Below, in pieces: positions 1 to 11,000 of a DNA stretch of 64,000 nt. Origin of the DNA: Notospermus geniculatus (taxonomy: Eukaryota; Nemertea; Pilidiophora; Heteronemertea; Lineidae). Each line of letters opens with the position of its first letter. Positions within the stretch are counted from its first letter, which is position 1. The stretch covers positions 729,902-793,901 of the forward strand of contig NMRB01000013.1 in the NCBI GenBank assembly GCA_002633025.1, read 5' to 3'. The notes beneath the pieces are model-generated. The model was not told the DNA's origin. It worked only from the letters and a program-made list of their open reading frames with translations, and made no database searches. The position numbers and the translations under genes are program-made.

Positions 1-106
1 GGGGGGGGGCAAAACGCACAATGCAACAGAACGGTGTTACATCGTGGAAACGACGAATAGGGGCCTACTAATAAGCCTACCTCTTCTTATTCTGTATATT
101 TTTCAG

Positions 107-3100
107 ATTAAAGACCAACGGTATGGAGAGGCAGTCAATATTCTTACACATCAGCTGCAAACACATCCCAAGGTGAGTCATAGATAGAGTGGGCATAAGC
201 CTAGATCAAGTGGATGCTGTAGGCCCTATTTCACTGCTAACTGAAGTTATGTCAAAAATGACTGAGAATTGTTAGGCCTATGAATCACTCAGCTGCTCTA
301 GTCTGGTTCATTTTCACTTATGACATTTCAGGTGGATCAGCCTTTACCTCCTCATTGGAATTAGGAAAACATGTTGAAAATTATATTGGCCAGGAAATGT
401 TAGCATTGTAAATGTATCAATCAGCTTGCATAGCAACTTCCCTTTTTACTCCATTTATTTCAGTCAAGGGCTGCATTGTCTCTACTTGGCTACTGTTACT
501 ACCAGATGCAAGACTTTGTAAATGCCTCTGATTGTTATGAGCAGTTGCAAATGCTTCATCCTGAGGTTGAAGACTACAAGCTCTACTATGCCCAGTCACT
601 CTACAAAGCTTGCCTATGTCAAGAAGCTATGAAAGTTGCCTGTCAAATTGATAACCCTGCATACCAGACACAGGTAAGTTTTCTCATAAAGCATATCTTT
701 CAAATGCCACATACTGAGATAGTTCTATATTTGAGGCTGTGTTAACTGAATTATTGAATATCAACCAGCCGAGTCCGTCCTAATTAATATCAAGTGACCT
801 CAAAAACAGATCCCTCTTCATACACAAGGGTTGATCATGGGTGCTTCTGGACATGACATGGTCTTTAAGGTTCCACCCATATGGGGTCATTTTGAACTGG
901 TTGTGCAGTTACCAGTATAAGCCCTGCGTGAGATATGCCCCTCTCACTACCTCATTCTCATACATTACAGATTACGAAACTCCAGTCAGCTATAAAGTAC
1001 CAAGAGGAGGACATCCCAGGTGCACAAAGTTTGGTTGAGCAGTGTCCAACTGATGACCCAGACACAGAGATCAATCTTGGTTGTTTGTTATTTAAGGTAT
1101 TGGTATTTAATGTTCTGATATTTTGTAATATGAATTTGATAGGTTCAGGTTGGACTAACCTTGTTCCTAGAAAGAATCATTGACAGCGACTCTGCCACCT
1201 TACTTTGAACCGTGAAGCTTATGGGAACTCTGTGTGCAATTTATGACTGTGTAACTTTTTTTTTCAGGATGGAAACTTCACTGAAGCTTGCGCCAAGTTT
1301 ACGCAGGCAATGCAAGTTGTAGGATACAAACCAGATCTGTCCTATAACATTGCACTTTGTCACTACATGATGAAACAATATGCTCCTGCTCTAAAACATA
1401 TTGCTGACATCATAGAACGAGGAATCAGGGAGCATCCAGGTACAGTGTGTCACAACTAAGAGTGTCTCTGGCATTTTCAGAGCAATAACGTATACTGCAG
1501 TTAGCCTCCCCTGAACTGATTTGCAGTGTATTCATTGTTAATACCATTGCTGAAGCTAAAGAGTGAGGAGAACCTTGGTAACCAAGGTTCTCCTCACTCT
1601 TTAGCTTCAGCTTCAGTGTACTCATACATTAAATTTGCAGATGAACTGTCTATGGCATGCAGAACATAATCAGTGTAACAACATTGCAGAACTGCTTTCA
1701 AATGTGATATTTTGGCAAAGGCAATCTATTGAATAGGTTCATCCATGTTAAATTTGCAGAGTTGAGTGTTGGCATGACGACAGAAGGGATTGATGTGCGA
1801 AGTGTTGGTAATACCTTAACGCTCCATGAGACTGCCTTGATTGAAGCATTCAATCTGAAAGCTGCCATAGAATACCAACTTAAAAATCGTAAGTAACATA
1901 GGTTGCTGTTATGTCCTCTTTCAAGTATAGTATCTTGGCCCATTTGCCAAGTAAATAAGGAAAAGTTATATACCGGTACCCCACAAAAGTTGCACAAGGT
2001 CAATAACTTTTTTCCGTCATTTCTTACAGATGAAGCAGCATGTGAAGCCCTGACTGACATGCCACCAAGAGCAGAGGAAGAACTCGACCATGTCACACTT
2101 CACAACCAAGCATTGATGAACATGGATGCATATCCGACCCAAGGCTTTGAAAAGCTTCAGTTCCTCCTCCAACAAATTCCCTTTCCACCAGAGACTTTTG
2201 GAAATTTACTATTACTTTATGTCAAGTATGAGGTGAGAATTTATTGCTCATATGATGGAATCCTGTGAAATAAAGATGTTTTCGTTGTCACGAGTTGCAT
2301 TGAAAGGCTTATTACTAATGATGATGATCTCTTGCTTTGTTTACTTCTCCGCAAATATTTTGTACCGTTGGTTTTCTTTTGGTTTGGTATTAATTGATTA
2401 AAATGTTAACACTATATCTTTCAGTATTATGATCTTGCTGCTGATGTTCTTGCTGAGAATGCTCATTTGACCTACAAACACCTTACCCCGGTAAGAATCA
2501 TGTATGCAATGTTGATCGACATGCTGCTACAACACCTGTTTTGCAGGGTGTTTGCTACTGTAGGACATGTGGATGTTTGAGTTGCTTCCTGAATTAGCCA
2601 GGGAGTGTAACAGCTTTATACTGTTACCACATTGAGAGTTTTTCATGTCCGAGACACTAACCATATGAACACGTCTTTGGCTTTAGGAAAGCATATATAG
2701 CACAGAACTAGATTATAACATTTTGTACTTTTATATCCTGTTTTCCAGTATTTGTATGACTTTTTGGAAGCTGTGATAACCAGACAAACGTCCCCAGAAG
2801 AGGCTTACAGAAAACTGGATGAGATGGCTGCCAAACAGACTGAATCTCTGAGGAAATTAACCAAACAGGTTCAAGAAGCTCGACAAAATCATGATGATGA
2901 GCTGGTAAAGAAGTCAGTCAACGAGTATGATGAAGCATTAGAAAGGTTTGTAGGAAATGATCAAGCAGGAAGAACCCAGCAGAAAACATTATTTGTTGCT
3001 ACAGTTATAAGAATATTATGGTTTAGGCCTTTCCTAACAATAGCTTGAAATTACTGAGTCTCATGAATGGATATGTTATAGTATTTTAGGATTTTTTAGT

Positions 3101-4505
3101 TGTAGGTCATGATTGTACGCACTCCTTTCAAGCTTTTCTATTCAAAGATTCTGAATTTTCTTTCAGGTACATACCAATCCTGATGCAACAGGCCAAAATC
3201 TATTGGGATCTGGAAAACTATGCCCAAGTGGAAAAAATCTTCAGGAAATCAGTGGAATTCTGTAATGAGCATGATGTCTGGAAGCTCAATGTTGCTCACG
3301 TCTTGTTTATGCAGGAAAACAAGTTCAAAGAAGCAACAGGATTTTATGAACCTATTGTAAAGAAACACTATGACAATATATTGTCTGTTAGCGCTATTGT
3401 CCTTGCAAATCTTTGTGTTGCATACATCATGACAAGTCAGAATGAAGATGTAAGTTTCATTTATTTCATTATTGTCGTAAGGAAAGGAATTATGTTTCCA
3501 TTGAATGGAGGGGATAGAAAGACAGAAGGGAGGCAGCATAAATTTTTACATATATGTACCCTTTCTCACTTGATGAGAATTTGGAAGAAGCATTTGTTGT
3601 GTGGAAAAATCAACGTTGAGATCTCCCATCAGTCCATTCCCTTTAAAGCAGCAGGTGACTGTACCAAAAAGTGTGGTTTATTTCAGGCCGAGGAACTGAT
3701 GCGGAAGATTGAGAAAGAGGAGGAGCAGGTGGCTTATGATGATCCGGACAAGAAGATATTCCACCTTTGTATCGTGAACTTGGTAATTGGGTAAGTAATC
3801 TGGCTTGATTAAAACCAAAAATTCAAAAGCAAGTAAAGCTTATGAAGTTTTGTTAAAACTCACTCAGAACCAGCACTACGAGATGGCAATTCAAGATAAA
3901 TGCGATCAAGTCCCGTACAGCCTGCCTGGTAAAACCCTTCATGTAAATTTTCTTTGCTAGTCTATTTGTAAGTCATTCTTGAATTCCAGAACACTGTACT
4001 GTGCAAAGGGCAATTACGAGTTTGGAATCTCCAGAGTAATCAAGAGTTTAGAGCCCTACAATAAGAAATTGGGCACAGACACTTGGTACTATGCCAAAAG
4101 GAACTTCCTTTCACTGATAGAGAACATGGCCAAGCATATGATTATGTTACGTGATTCTGTGCTTCAAGAGTGTATACAGTTCTTGGAACACTGTGAATGT
4201 GAGTACCGTGAAAATTCATTTGAGAAAGACTTGTTTTTGTGATGAGGATATGTCTCGCGGAGAGTTCCCGCTTTCAGTTTATGTGCAGCAGGAACCCGCA
4301 AATCTTTATCGGACCAGTGTCCATTCTTTGACTGAGTTAGTGATATTTGACACCTAAACTTGTTTTTGCAGTGTATGGTCGTGATGTAAAAGCTGTGATT
4401 GAGCAGCCCTTGGAGGAAGAACCAATGCATCCAGGAAAGAATACTGTCACTTATGAGGCCAGGATGATCAAGAGTCTCTTTTTAGAACTCATGGAAGGAT
4501 ACTAA
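107..4505 (+). CDS. IFT70: IFT70/TTC30, intraflagellar transport TPR protein (5' partial, spliced)
   Basis: IFT70 (TTC30) is a TPR-superhelix subunit of the IFT-B complex; it wraps around IFT52 and is needed for ciliary assembly and tubulin modification. Phase-consistent exons with GT-AG borders: 107-172, 464-673, 971-1096, 1268-1439, 1760-1888, 2030-2232, 2425-2490, 2749-2945, 3167-3449, 3687-3790, 3990-4198, 4372-4505 (stop TAA 4503-4505). They encode 632 residues; vertebrate TTC30 is about 665, so only about 20-30 N-terminal residues, in an exon left of the window, are missing. Strongly conserved stretches include GMTTEGIDVRSVGNT, DMPPRAEEELD, FPPETFGNLLLLY, HDVWKLNVAHVLFMQENK, LCIVNLVIGTLYCAKGNYEF and KKLGTDTWYYAK. 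The human orthologues are nearly intronless, whereas this one has at least 12 exons. No frame breaks are seen. A second copy of the last two exons follows at 4611. Confidence 0.96.
1550..1610. repeat. Perfect 61-nt palindrome in an IFT70 intron
   Basis: Two 30-nt arms are exact reverse complements around a single unpaired A at 1580. The palindrome lies inside the intron 1440-1759. It is not part of any element I can recognise. A similar perfect palindrome of the same length occurs at 24284-24344. Confidence 0.9.
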
Positions 4506-4610
4506 AGGAGAGCATAAAATGGGAACCTTTTGATGAAATGAATATTGCTTAGAGCAGCAGACTACCAATACGACATTGTCCATATTCTACTACTTTAGTC
4601 AACTTTCTGN

Positions 4611-5181
4611 ATCAAGAGTTTAGAGCCCTACAATAAGAAATTGGGCACAGACACTTGGTACTATGCCAAAAGGAACTTCCTTTCACTGATAGAGAACATG
4701 GCCAAGCATATGATTATGTTACGTGATTCTGTGCTTCAAGAGTGTATACAGTTTTTGGAACACTGTGAATGTGAGTACCGTGAAAATTCATTTGAGAAAG
4801 ACTTGTTTTTGTGATGAGGATATGTCTCGCGGAGAGTTCCCGCTTTCAGTTTAGGTGCAGCAGGAACCTGCAAATCTTTATCGAACCAATGTCCATTCTT
4901 TGACTGAGTAAGTGATATTTGACACCTAAACTTGTTTTTGCAGTGTATGGTCGTGATGTAAAAGCTGTGATTGAGCAGCCCTTGGAGGAAGAACCAATGC
5001 ATCCAGGAAAGAATACTGTCACTTATGAGGCCAGGATGATCAAGAGTCTCTTTTTAGAACTCATGGAAGGATACTAAAGGAGAGCATAAAATGGGAACCT
5101 TTTGATGAAATGAATATTGCTTAGAGCAGCAGACTACCAATACGACATTGTCCATATTCTACTACTTTAGTCAAGTTTCTG
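4611..5181 (+). repeat. Second copy of the IFT70 3' end after a single-N junction
   Basis: Starting directly after the lone N at 4610, this stretch repeats 4039-4609 at a constant offset of 572 bases. It contains the rest of the penultimate exon (to 4770), the last exon (4944-5077, TAA 5075-5077) and downstream sequence. The differences I see are a synonymous TTC/TTT change and a handful of intron substitutions, about one percent. The copy has no upstream exons. It is most likely the other haplotype's contig end rather than a second gene. Sequence unique to the locus resumes after about 5181. Confidence 0.85.
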
Positions 5182-6580
5182 ACTAGTAAACCATTGTAAA
5201 CCTGCTTTTCCAACTTTTTGGCAACTTAAGTGACAGTCTTTGAAAATTGAAATGTGTCTCGTCTCAGTTGAGCTGTTGTTGTTTGCTGGCTACAAGACAG
5301 TTTCTCATTTTCACAATAGGTGGCAGGTGAGTTGCTTGAACCACCGACCTGCATCCTTTTGATGGATCAAGTAATCAAATATCAGAGCATCTAAAGTATA
5401 TATTTGTCAGTCAGTCATTTTCATTGCGAGATAGTTGATGTGGTTACTTAAATCAGCATTTTTGCCTCCTCTTCTTTGCACACATCATCTGTTACCATGG
5501 TTACACAGTGCTGTGTCCCTTCTCTTCCATTATGCCAGCTTGTTGAAGAGTAGAGGAAATGAAATTGGCTCTTATACTTGTGTCTGAAACAACATATATC
5601 CGTCCAATCCTTATACAATGTACATGAATCATTTTTGACTCTTTTAGCAATAAAGTATTGTGTTATGATATATGTACATGTTTTGTGCTTGGTGTCATTT
5701 TCTTTTGCTGATCCTCATCCACATAAAAACTTAGGGAAGTTGCTGATGAGTTGTCTTTGTTGACGGGTTCCAGAATGAGATATAGGCAAATACAGAATAC
5801 AAAAGTCCTCGCATACAACACATGGGAAGAGTTGAGGTCTACTCCAAATCCGAAAACCATCAGTAGATTCTAGTTACCAAAAAACTGCAGTAGACAGTTA
5901 ATCATGATGTTCCACTTCAACCATTAGACAAGAACACTGACGAGAGGAAATTTGTGTCATTCTGTCGGCCTTGGTCATCCCACAATAGATAAGATAGGTG
6001 TGATAGACGCGTTTTCTACCGGGGTTATATTCAACTGCGGGCGCCAAAGACTGGGTACCACCACCACAGACGCACCAGCCGGTACCCATTGAATGTCCTG
6101 CGCAGTTCGTCAGGGTTCGCTGGTTTGCAATTTTCGTCTCCAAATTCTGCGTTCAGTACCGGTAGGCCTATACAGCGCCTCCCCAACATGATTTACATGT
6201 ATAGGCAGGTCATTTATCGGTATATTCTAAATTAGCCCACATTCTGCATTCTCTTGCCGTCTCGCTTGGTCGCGTCCGAACAGCCGGCGCGGAACTGAGC
6301 GACATGCTTGGACGGCGTCCCCGGTGGCGTGGAGGAATGTCGCTCTTCACGGCACGTGGTTGGATTTATCGATCAATCCTAGGGGCCTACCGGGTGCGGA
6401 TTCAAGGGGGCCAGCGTGCCCACCCCAACCCTATTTTTCAATGTTAAAAAAAGCAACGAAATCAGTGCGCACGGTTCATTAAAAGCAAACGGTATTGAAA
6501 GCGTATCTCACAGACTTCCAAGCAAAGTTTAAAGTCAGTTTTTTTCTATCTGGACGGACTCCGCGGGGACGGACTGGGGC
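5182..6580. other. Intergenic, no gene seen
   Basis: This is the 3' flank of IFT70, then intergenic DNA. Short open frames in both strands resemble nothing and have no splice or codon support. GC content rises around 6000-6600, where CG-rich words appear just before the inverted-repeat element at 6583. Confidence 0.6.
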
Positions 6581-6582
6581 GG

Positions 6583-6847
6583 CCCGGGTCGCGAACTTTT
6601 TTTTCCTAACCGATATATCCATTACGACCAACTTTTTTTTCCTAACCAGTATAGCAAAACCTAATCCTAATCCTAATCTGAACCCTAATCCTAATACTAC
6701 TCCCAAAACTAACCCTGACCCTAACCCTAACCATTACCCTTACCCAATCATTAATCTTCTATTCACTTCGTTAAGTTCGTTTCGTAATGGATATACTGGT
6801 TAGGAATCTATACTGGTTAGGAAAAAAAAATCCGCGCCCGGGTCGCG
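6583..6847. repeat. Inverted-repeat element with telomere-like core
   Basis: The left arm (6583 to about 6652) runs from CCCGGGTCGCG through a T-run and CCTAACC to a block ending near ATATCCATTACGA. The right arm (6781-6847) is its reverse complement in the same order. Between the arms, about 6655-6760, the plus strand is a degenerate tandem of CCTAAT/CCCTAA units. That resembles the TTAGGG telomere repeat used by deuterostomes, so the core could be an old interstitial telomere tract or a short-period satellite. An open frame across it reading Asn-Pro repeats is a by-product of the hexamer and is not a gene. Confidence 0.65.
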
Positions 6848-6931
6848 GTAGATTGGCGCCTCAGGTCGTTGAAACTTGTTTAATAATGCTGAAATCGCAT
6901 TATACATCATTGCGGTTCCAAAAGTTAAAGG

Positions 6932-7306
6932 GACTAGGAAAATTTTTCAAGCTTCGGTTATTACAAAATGCTAGTCTTTCATGATAAATTCCCACCGTCA
7001 ATTCACTTTTTCAATTAAGTGTTAATTACTGGCACGCAGACAAATCAGTCATCACCACACCATGGAGAATTCACCACGTCACTGGGAACCTCTCGCTGTA
7101 TGTTTTGTATGGAGCGAGCCTGTACTCTATTATGTTGATAGGTTCCCAGTGACGTGGTGAATGCTCCATGGTGTGGTGATACCGGTAACTGATTTGTCTG
7201 GGTGCCAGTAATTAACAGTTAATTGAAAAAGTGAATTGACGGTGGGAATTTATCATGAAAGACTAGCATTTTGTAATAACCGAAGCTTGAAAAAATTTTC
7301 CTAGTC
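6932..7306. repeat. Large hairpin: 160-bp inverted repeat, 47-nt loop
   Basis: The left arm, about 6932-7092, is repeated in reverse complement at about 7140-7306 with a few mismatches and one small insertion. The loop is 7093-7139. The outer ends read GACTAGGAAAATTTTTC and its complement. No coding frame lies inside. Fold-back elements and non-autonomous inverted-repeat transposons have this form. It sits about 0.75 kb upstream of the P4HB start codon. Confidence 0.85.
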
Positions 7307-7924
7307 AAGGCCACCAGCACGAGCCGCGAGCGCTCCCGGCCATCAGCGGCGGGATGTCTTTCACTGGTGACATGTTTTTTGGCCCTCTTCGAACTTCATT
7401 AATGTTCAATCATTTTTAGCACCCGATAGTCAAGGTGTCCCAATTCCGAATTACTTGCACTTTGCTTTATGAAGTAGGCTAGGCCTCCGCATGCGACTTC
7501 TTCCGCGCATAATTTCAAGGGTCTGCTGGGCCGGGCTGCTGGGTGTGGCCAGGCTCAACATCGAGCTTTTAGTCTGCTTTTATTTTTAATCGAGAAGGAT
7601 ATAAGCCCATGCCAAGGCCTAGCCTTTGCCATAGCTATAGAAACCATGACCATTCGTCCTTTAATTACCGGTAGGCGGCAGACTATATATTGGAACTCGG
7701 ACATCATTCCTAGGATTACCACTCCTTTCACACCGGCCATACCGAACGTCATTTTTTCCATCTTTTTTTATTTCCACACAAGTCAAATATAGTCCATGAT
7801 TCGTGTATAATTATCACCAATAAAGGTATAGACCCGACATCACATCATACCATTTACATGCCTAGTTACAGCAAAGTTGCAAACCCTAAATCATGTGCAA
7901 ATCGTACCATGTGACTGTCACTGT

Positions 7925-7943
7925 CCAATCGCTTTCCAACACG
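7925..7943 (+). promoter_or_regulatory. ER-stress-element-like motif upstream of P4HB
   Basis: CCAAT at 7925-7929 is followed by nine bases and then ACACG at 7939-7943. The ERSE consensus, bound by NF-Y and ATF6 in animal ER chaperone genes, is CCAAT-N9-CCACG; this is one mismatch away. It lies about 110 bases before the start codon of a PDI gene, a classic target of the unfolded protein response. One mismatch in a short motif can also be chance. Confidence 0.4.
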
Positions 7944-8053
7944 AAGTGCAGGTCGCTTATAACACGCATGCGTACCACTACTCGTCCTTCTTTGCCACGT
8001 TGAACACACTGGCAACAACTCCGTATTTTCTCTGTTGATCAGGTTGAAACAAG

Positions 8054-11000
8054 ATGAAGATCGCTTGTCTATTTTTGGCCCTTGTGGCTCTTGCACATGC
8101 CGAAGAACCTAAGGAAGAGGACGGTGTTCTCGTTTTGACGGATGCCAACTTCAAAAAAGCCATCGAAGATAACAAATACATTTTGGTTGAATTTTGTGAG
8201 TATCTGTAGGCTACGTATGCATCCATGCATGTAGAAATGCATTGGACATGCGTCGTCTGTTACATTTCGTATGTGTTCGGTGGTGGAAATCGTCTGAGTT
8301 ACACGCGTGCAACTGTCTGATATTCTTTCAGATGGTCTTTGATTTATGATTAACATCCCTGACTACATTAGTTGTTGATCAGTTGTTTTGAAGTGACGGG
8401 TCAGGGGTGTCTTCCATTGACATTGATTGAAGAATGAGATGCCGCCGGTTATCATTTTGTGACTTGCCAATGCTACGTCGCCAAGATGGCGACCGGTCGT
8501 CTTCCGGTTTGTGGTATTCTGATACAAAAGCAAAAAGTACTTGACTATTGTCACAATATGGTATGCATTTCTTTAGGTTCACCTAGGCCTACATCCTGTT
8601 GTCAGGGTTTGTGTAGTTCTCTGTTCCCACACGTTTCTTTTCTCATGGATGTACACATATGGTAGGTAGCCCTATAGCCTCGTAGTAGGCCTAGGCCAGG
8701 GCAGGTCTACCCTAGGCCTATACATGTGTAGGTAATGAAGAACAAATTCGGGGAACTGTGAACTCCTACTAGGCCTAGGCAAGTACTATCGCAAGTCTTT
8801 TGGTAGAAATATGATCGCAAAAAGTGACACTGTCTGTGACTGTGAGTGTAATTGATCATGAAAATAAATTATGCTCTTCAGATGCCCCGTGGTGTGGACA
8901 TTGCAAGGCTCTCGCTCCTGAATATGCATCTGCTGCAAAGAAGCTTGCGGATGCTAAATCTGAGATTAAATTAGCCAAAGTTGATGCAACTGCCGAGACA
9001 AAACTTGCAGAGACCTACAAAGTCCAGGGATACCCAACGATCAAGTTTTTCAGGGGAGGTTCAGATATTGAGTATAGTGGTAAGTGTGAAGTGCTACAAC
9101 TACAACACTCTCTTCTTCTGTATTGATATAACATAGATGATTACTAAAGTAATATTGATAAACAGGAAGTTGTGTGAATAATTGATGGGAGATATATTTC
9201 CTACATTACACAATCATCAATCTTCCACAATAGGTGGCCGAACTGCTGATGAAATCGTTGCCTGGCTGGAGAAGAAGACTGGTCCACCGTCCAAGGAGGT
9301 AGCAACAGTTGATGATGCCAAGAAACTGCAGGATGAGAAAGATGTTATCATTGTTGGTTTCTTCAGGGCAAGTTTCTCAGTTTCTGTTTGGATTATCGAT
9401 TCTGCCCAGAGATGTTGATGAATTTGAAGGAATGGGAATGTTTCTCATATCTGTGACAAAGTGACAATCTCTTGAGACTGTCATGACTGTGCTCTATGTA
9501 TAAGTTGCCAGTTACCCTCCTGGTAACAGATAGGAGGAGAATTCAGAGAAGCCCTGATAGCTGAGTGGTTATCATGTCCCAGGTCAAATCCAGCCTGGGC
9601 CATATGGGATTTCCTTTCCAGTGTAATGTTTTTCAGTGAGGCCCATGGGCCAGTGTGACATTACAATAGACTGATGGAATAAGCCGCGACTGGACAATGA
9701 GCGACACACAGAGAAATAGCGAGTCCGTTTCCTAGTGTGTTCCAAACAATGGAAGTCGCACAGAAAAACGGCCACACTAAAAACCGGCACTTCACTTCTG
9801 TTGCATGGGACAGTAAGCCGTGGTGCCTTGTACCTTGTTTCTTTGCAAGGGCAAGTAAAAGACCCCATCCAAGTGAGGAACATGAGTAGCTTGAGATGGC
9901 CTCTTCCGTACACACCAGGGCCAATAATGCTATGGCTTGGGCCCCGACAGAAAAATCTGAATACAATACAATACAATTCAGAGAAAGAAGTTTGCAGTAT
10001 ACATATTGCCATTCTAAGCTCTCACAGTTCATGAGCCTAGGTGATCTTTGCTTCTAATCAACTGGTATTTTTTTCAGGACCTTGAATCTGATGATGCCAA
10101 GGTATTCAACAAAGTTGCTGAATCAATGGATGATGTTCAGTTTGCCGTCACATCAAAAGATGCTGTCTATTCCCACTACAAAATGGAGAAAGATGGTGTC
10201 ATTCTTCTCAAGAAGTTCGATGAGGGACGCAACGATTACGATGGCAAGATGGACAAGGACGAGATCACCAAGTTCATTAGCAGCAACAAAATGCCACTTG
10301 TTATTGAATTCACACAGGAAAGCGCACCCAAGATATTCGGAGGACCAATCCAGCAACATGTTCTCTACTTCCTCAAGAAGAAGGATGCCGATCATGAACA
10401 GAGGATAACTGATTTCAAGGATGCTGCCGCTGCATTCAAGGGACAAGTAAGTACACGTACAAGTCAAAGATGATGATGAGAGAGGTCTTTGTATTCATGT
10501 GAATTGAAATAATTTATTGACCGGTCATTATTGTATTTCACCTTTCATTTCATATTTGCAGGTTCTTTTCATTTACTTGGACACTGCTGAAGAAGACAAC
10601 AAGAGGATCATGGAATTCTTCAGCTTGGATGAGAAGGATGTGCCAGCCATCAGATTTATCCACCTCAAGGATGACATGACCAAATATAAGCCACCAACTG
10701 CAGATCTTGATGCTGCATCAGTCAAAAAATTCGTCCAGGATGTTATTGATGGCAAGGTTTCGGTATGTATCTGCACAATATTTGAGATCAAACTATTCTA
10801 CATAAGATTAAGAACACCAGGTTATAATCATTGTTCCTATGATAACCCATGATAACAATTATCTTTCAGGCCCATCTTGCCAGCCAGACACTCCCAGATG
10901 ACTGGGACAAAGAACCAGTTAAGGTGCTCGTTGCTGATAACTTCAATGATGTTGCCAAGGATCCCAAGAAGGACGTTTTTGTTGAATTCTGTAAGTGATA

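Noticed and set aside
4944-5077. Second IFT70 gene
   Set aside because: Only the last two exons are present and they follow a single N with matching flanks; a haplotype contig overlap explains it.
6495-6803. Open frame with Asn-Pro repeats
   Set aside because: It is a translation of the CCTAAY tandem core of an inverted-repeat element.
9584-10034. Three open frames of 99-142 codons upstream of a P4HB exon
   Set aside because: They lie inside the SINE and the GC-AG intron, overlap on both strands and have no splice or homology support.
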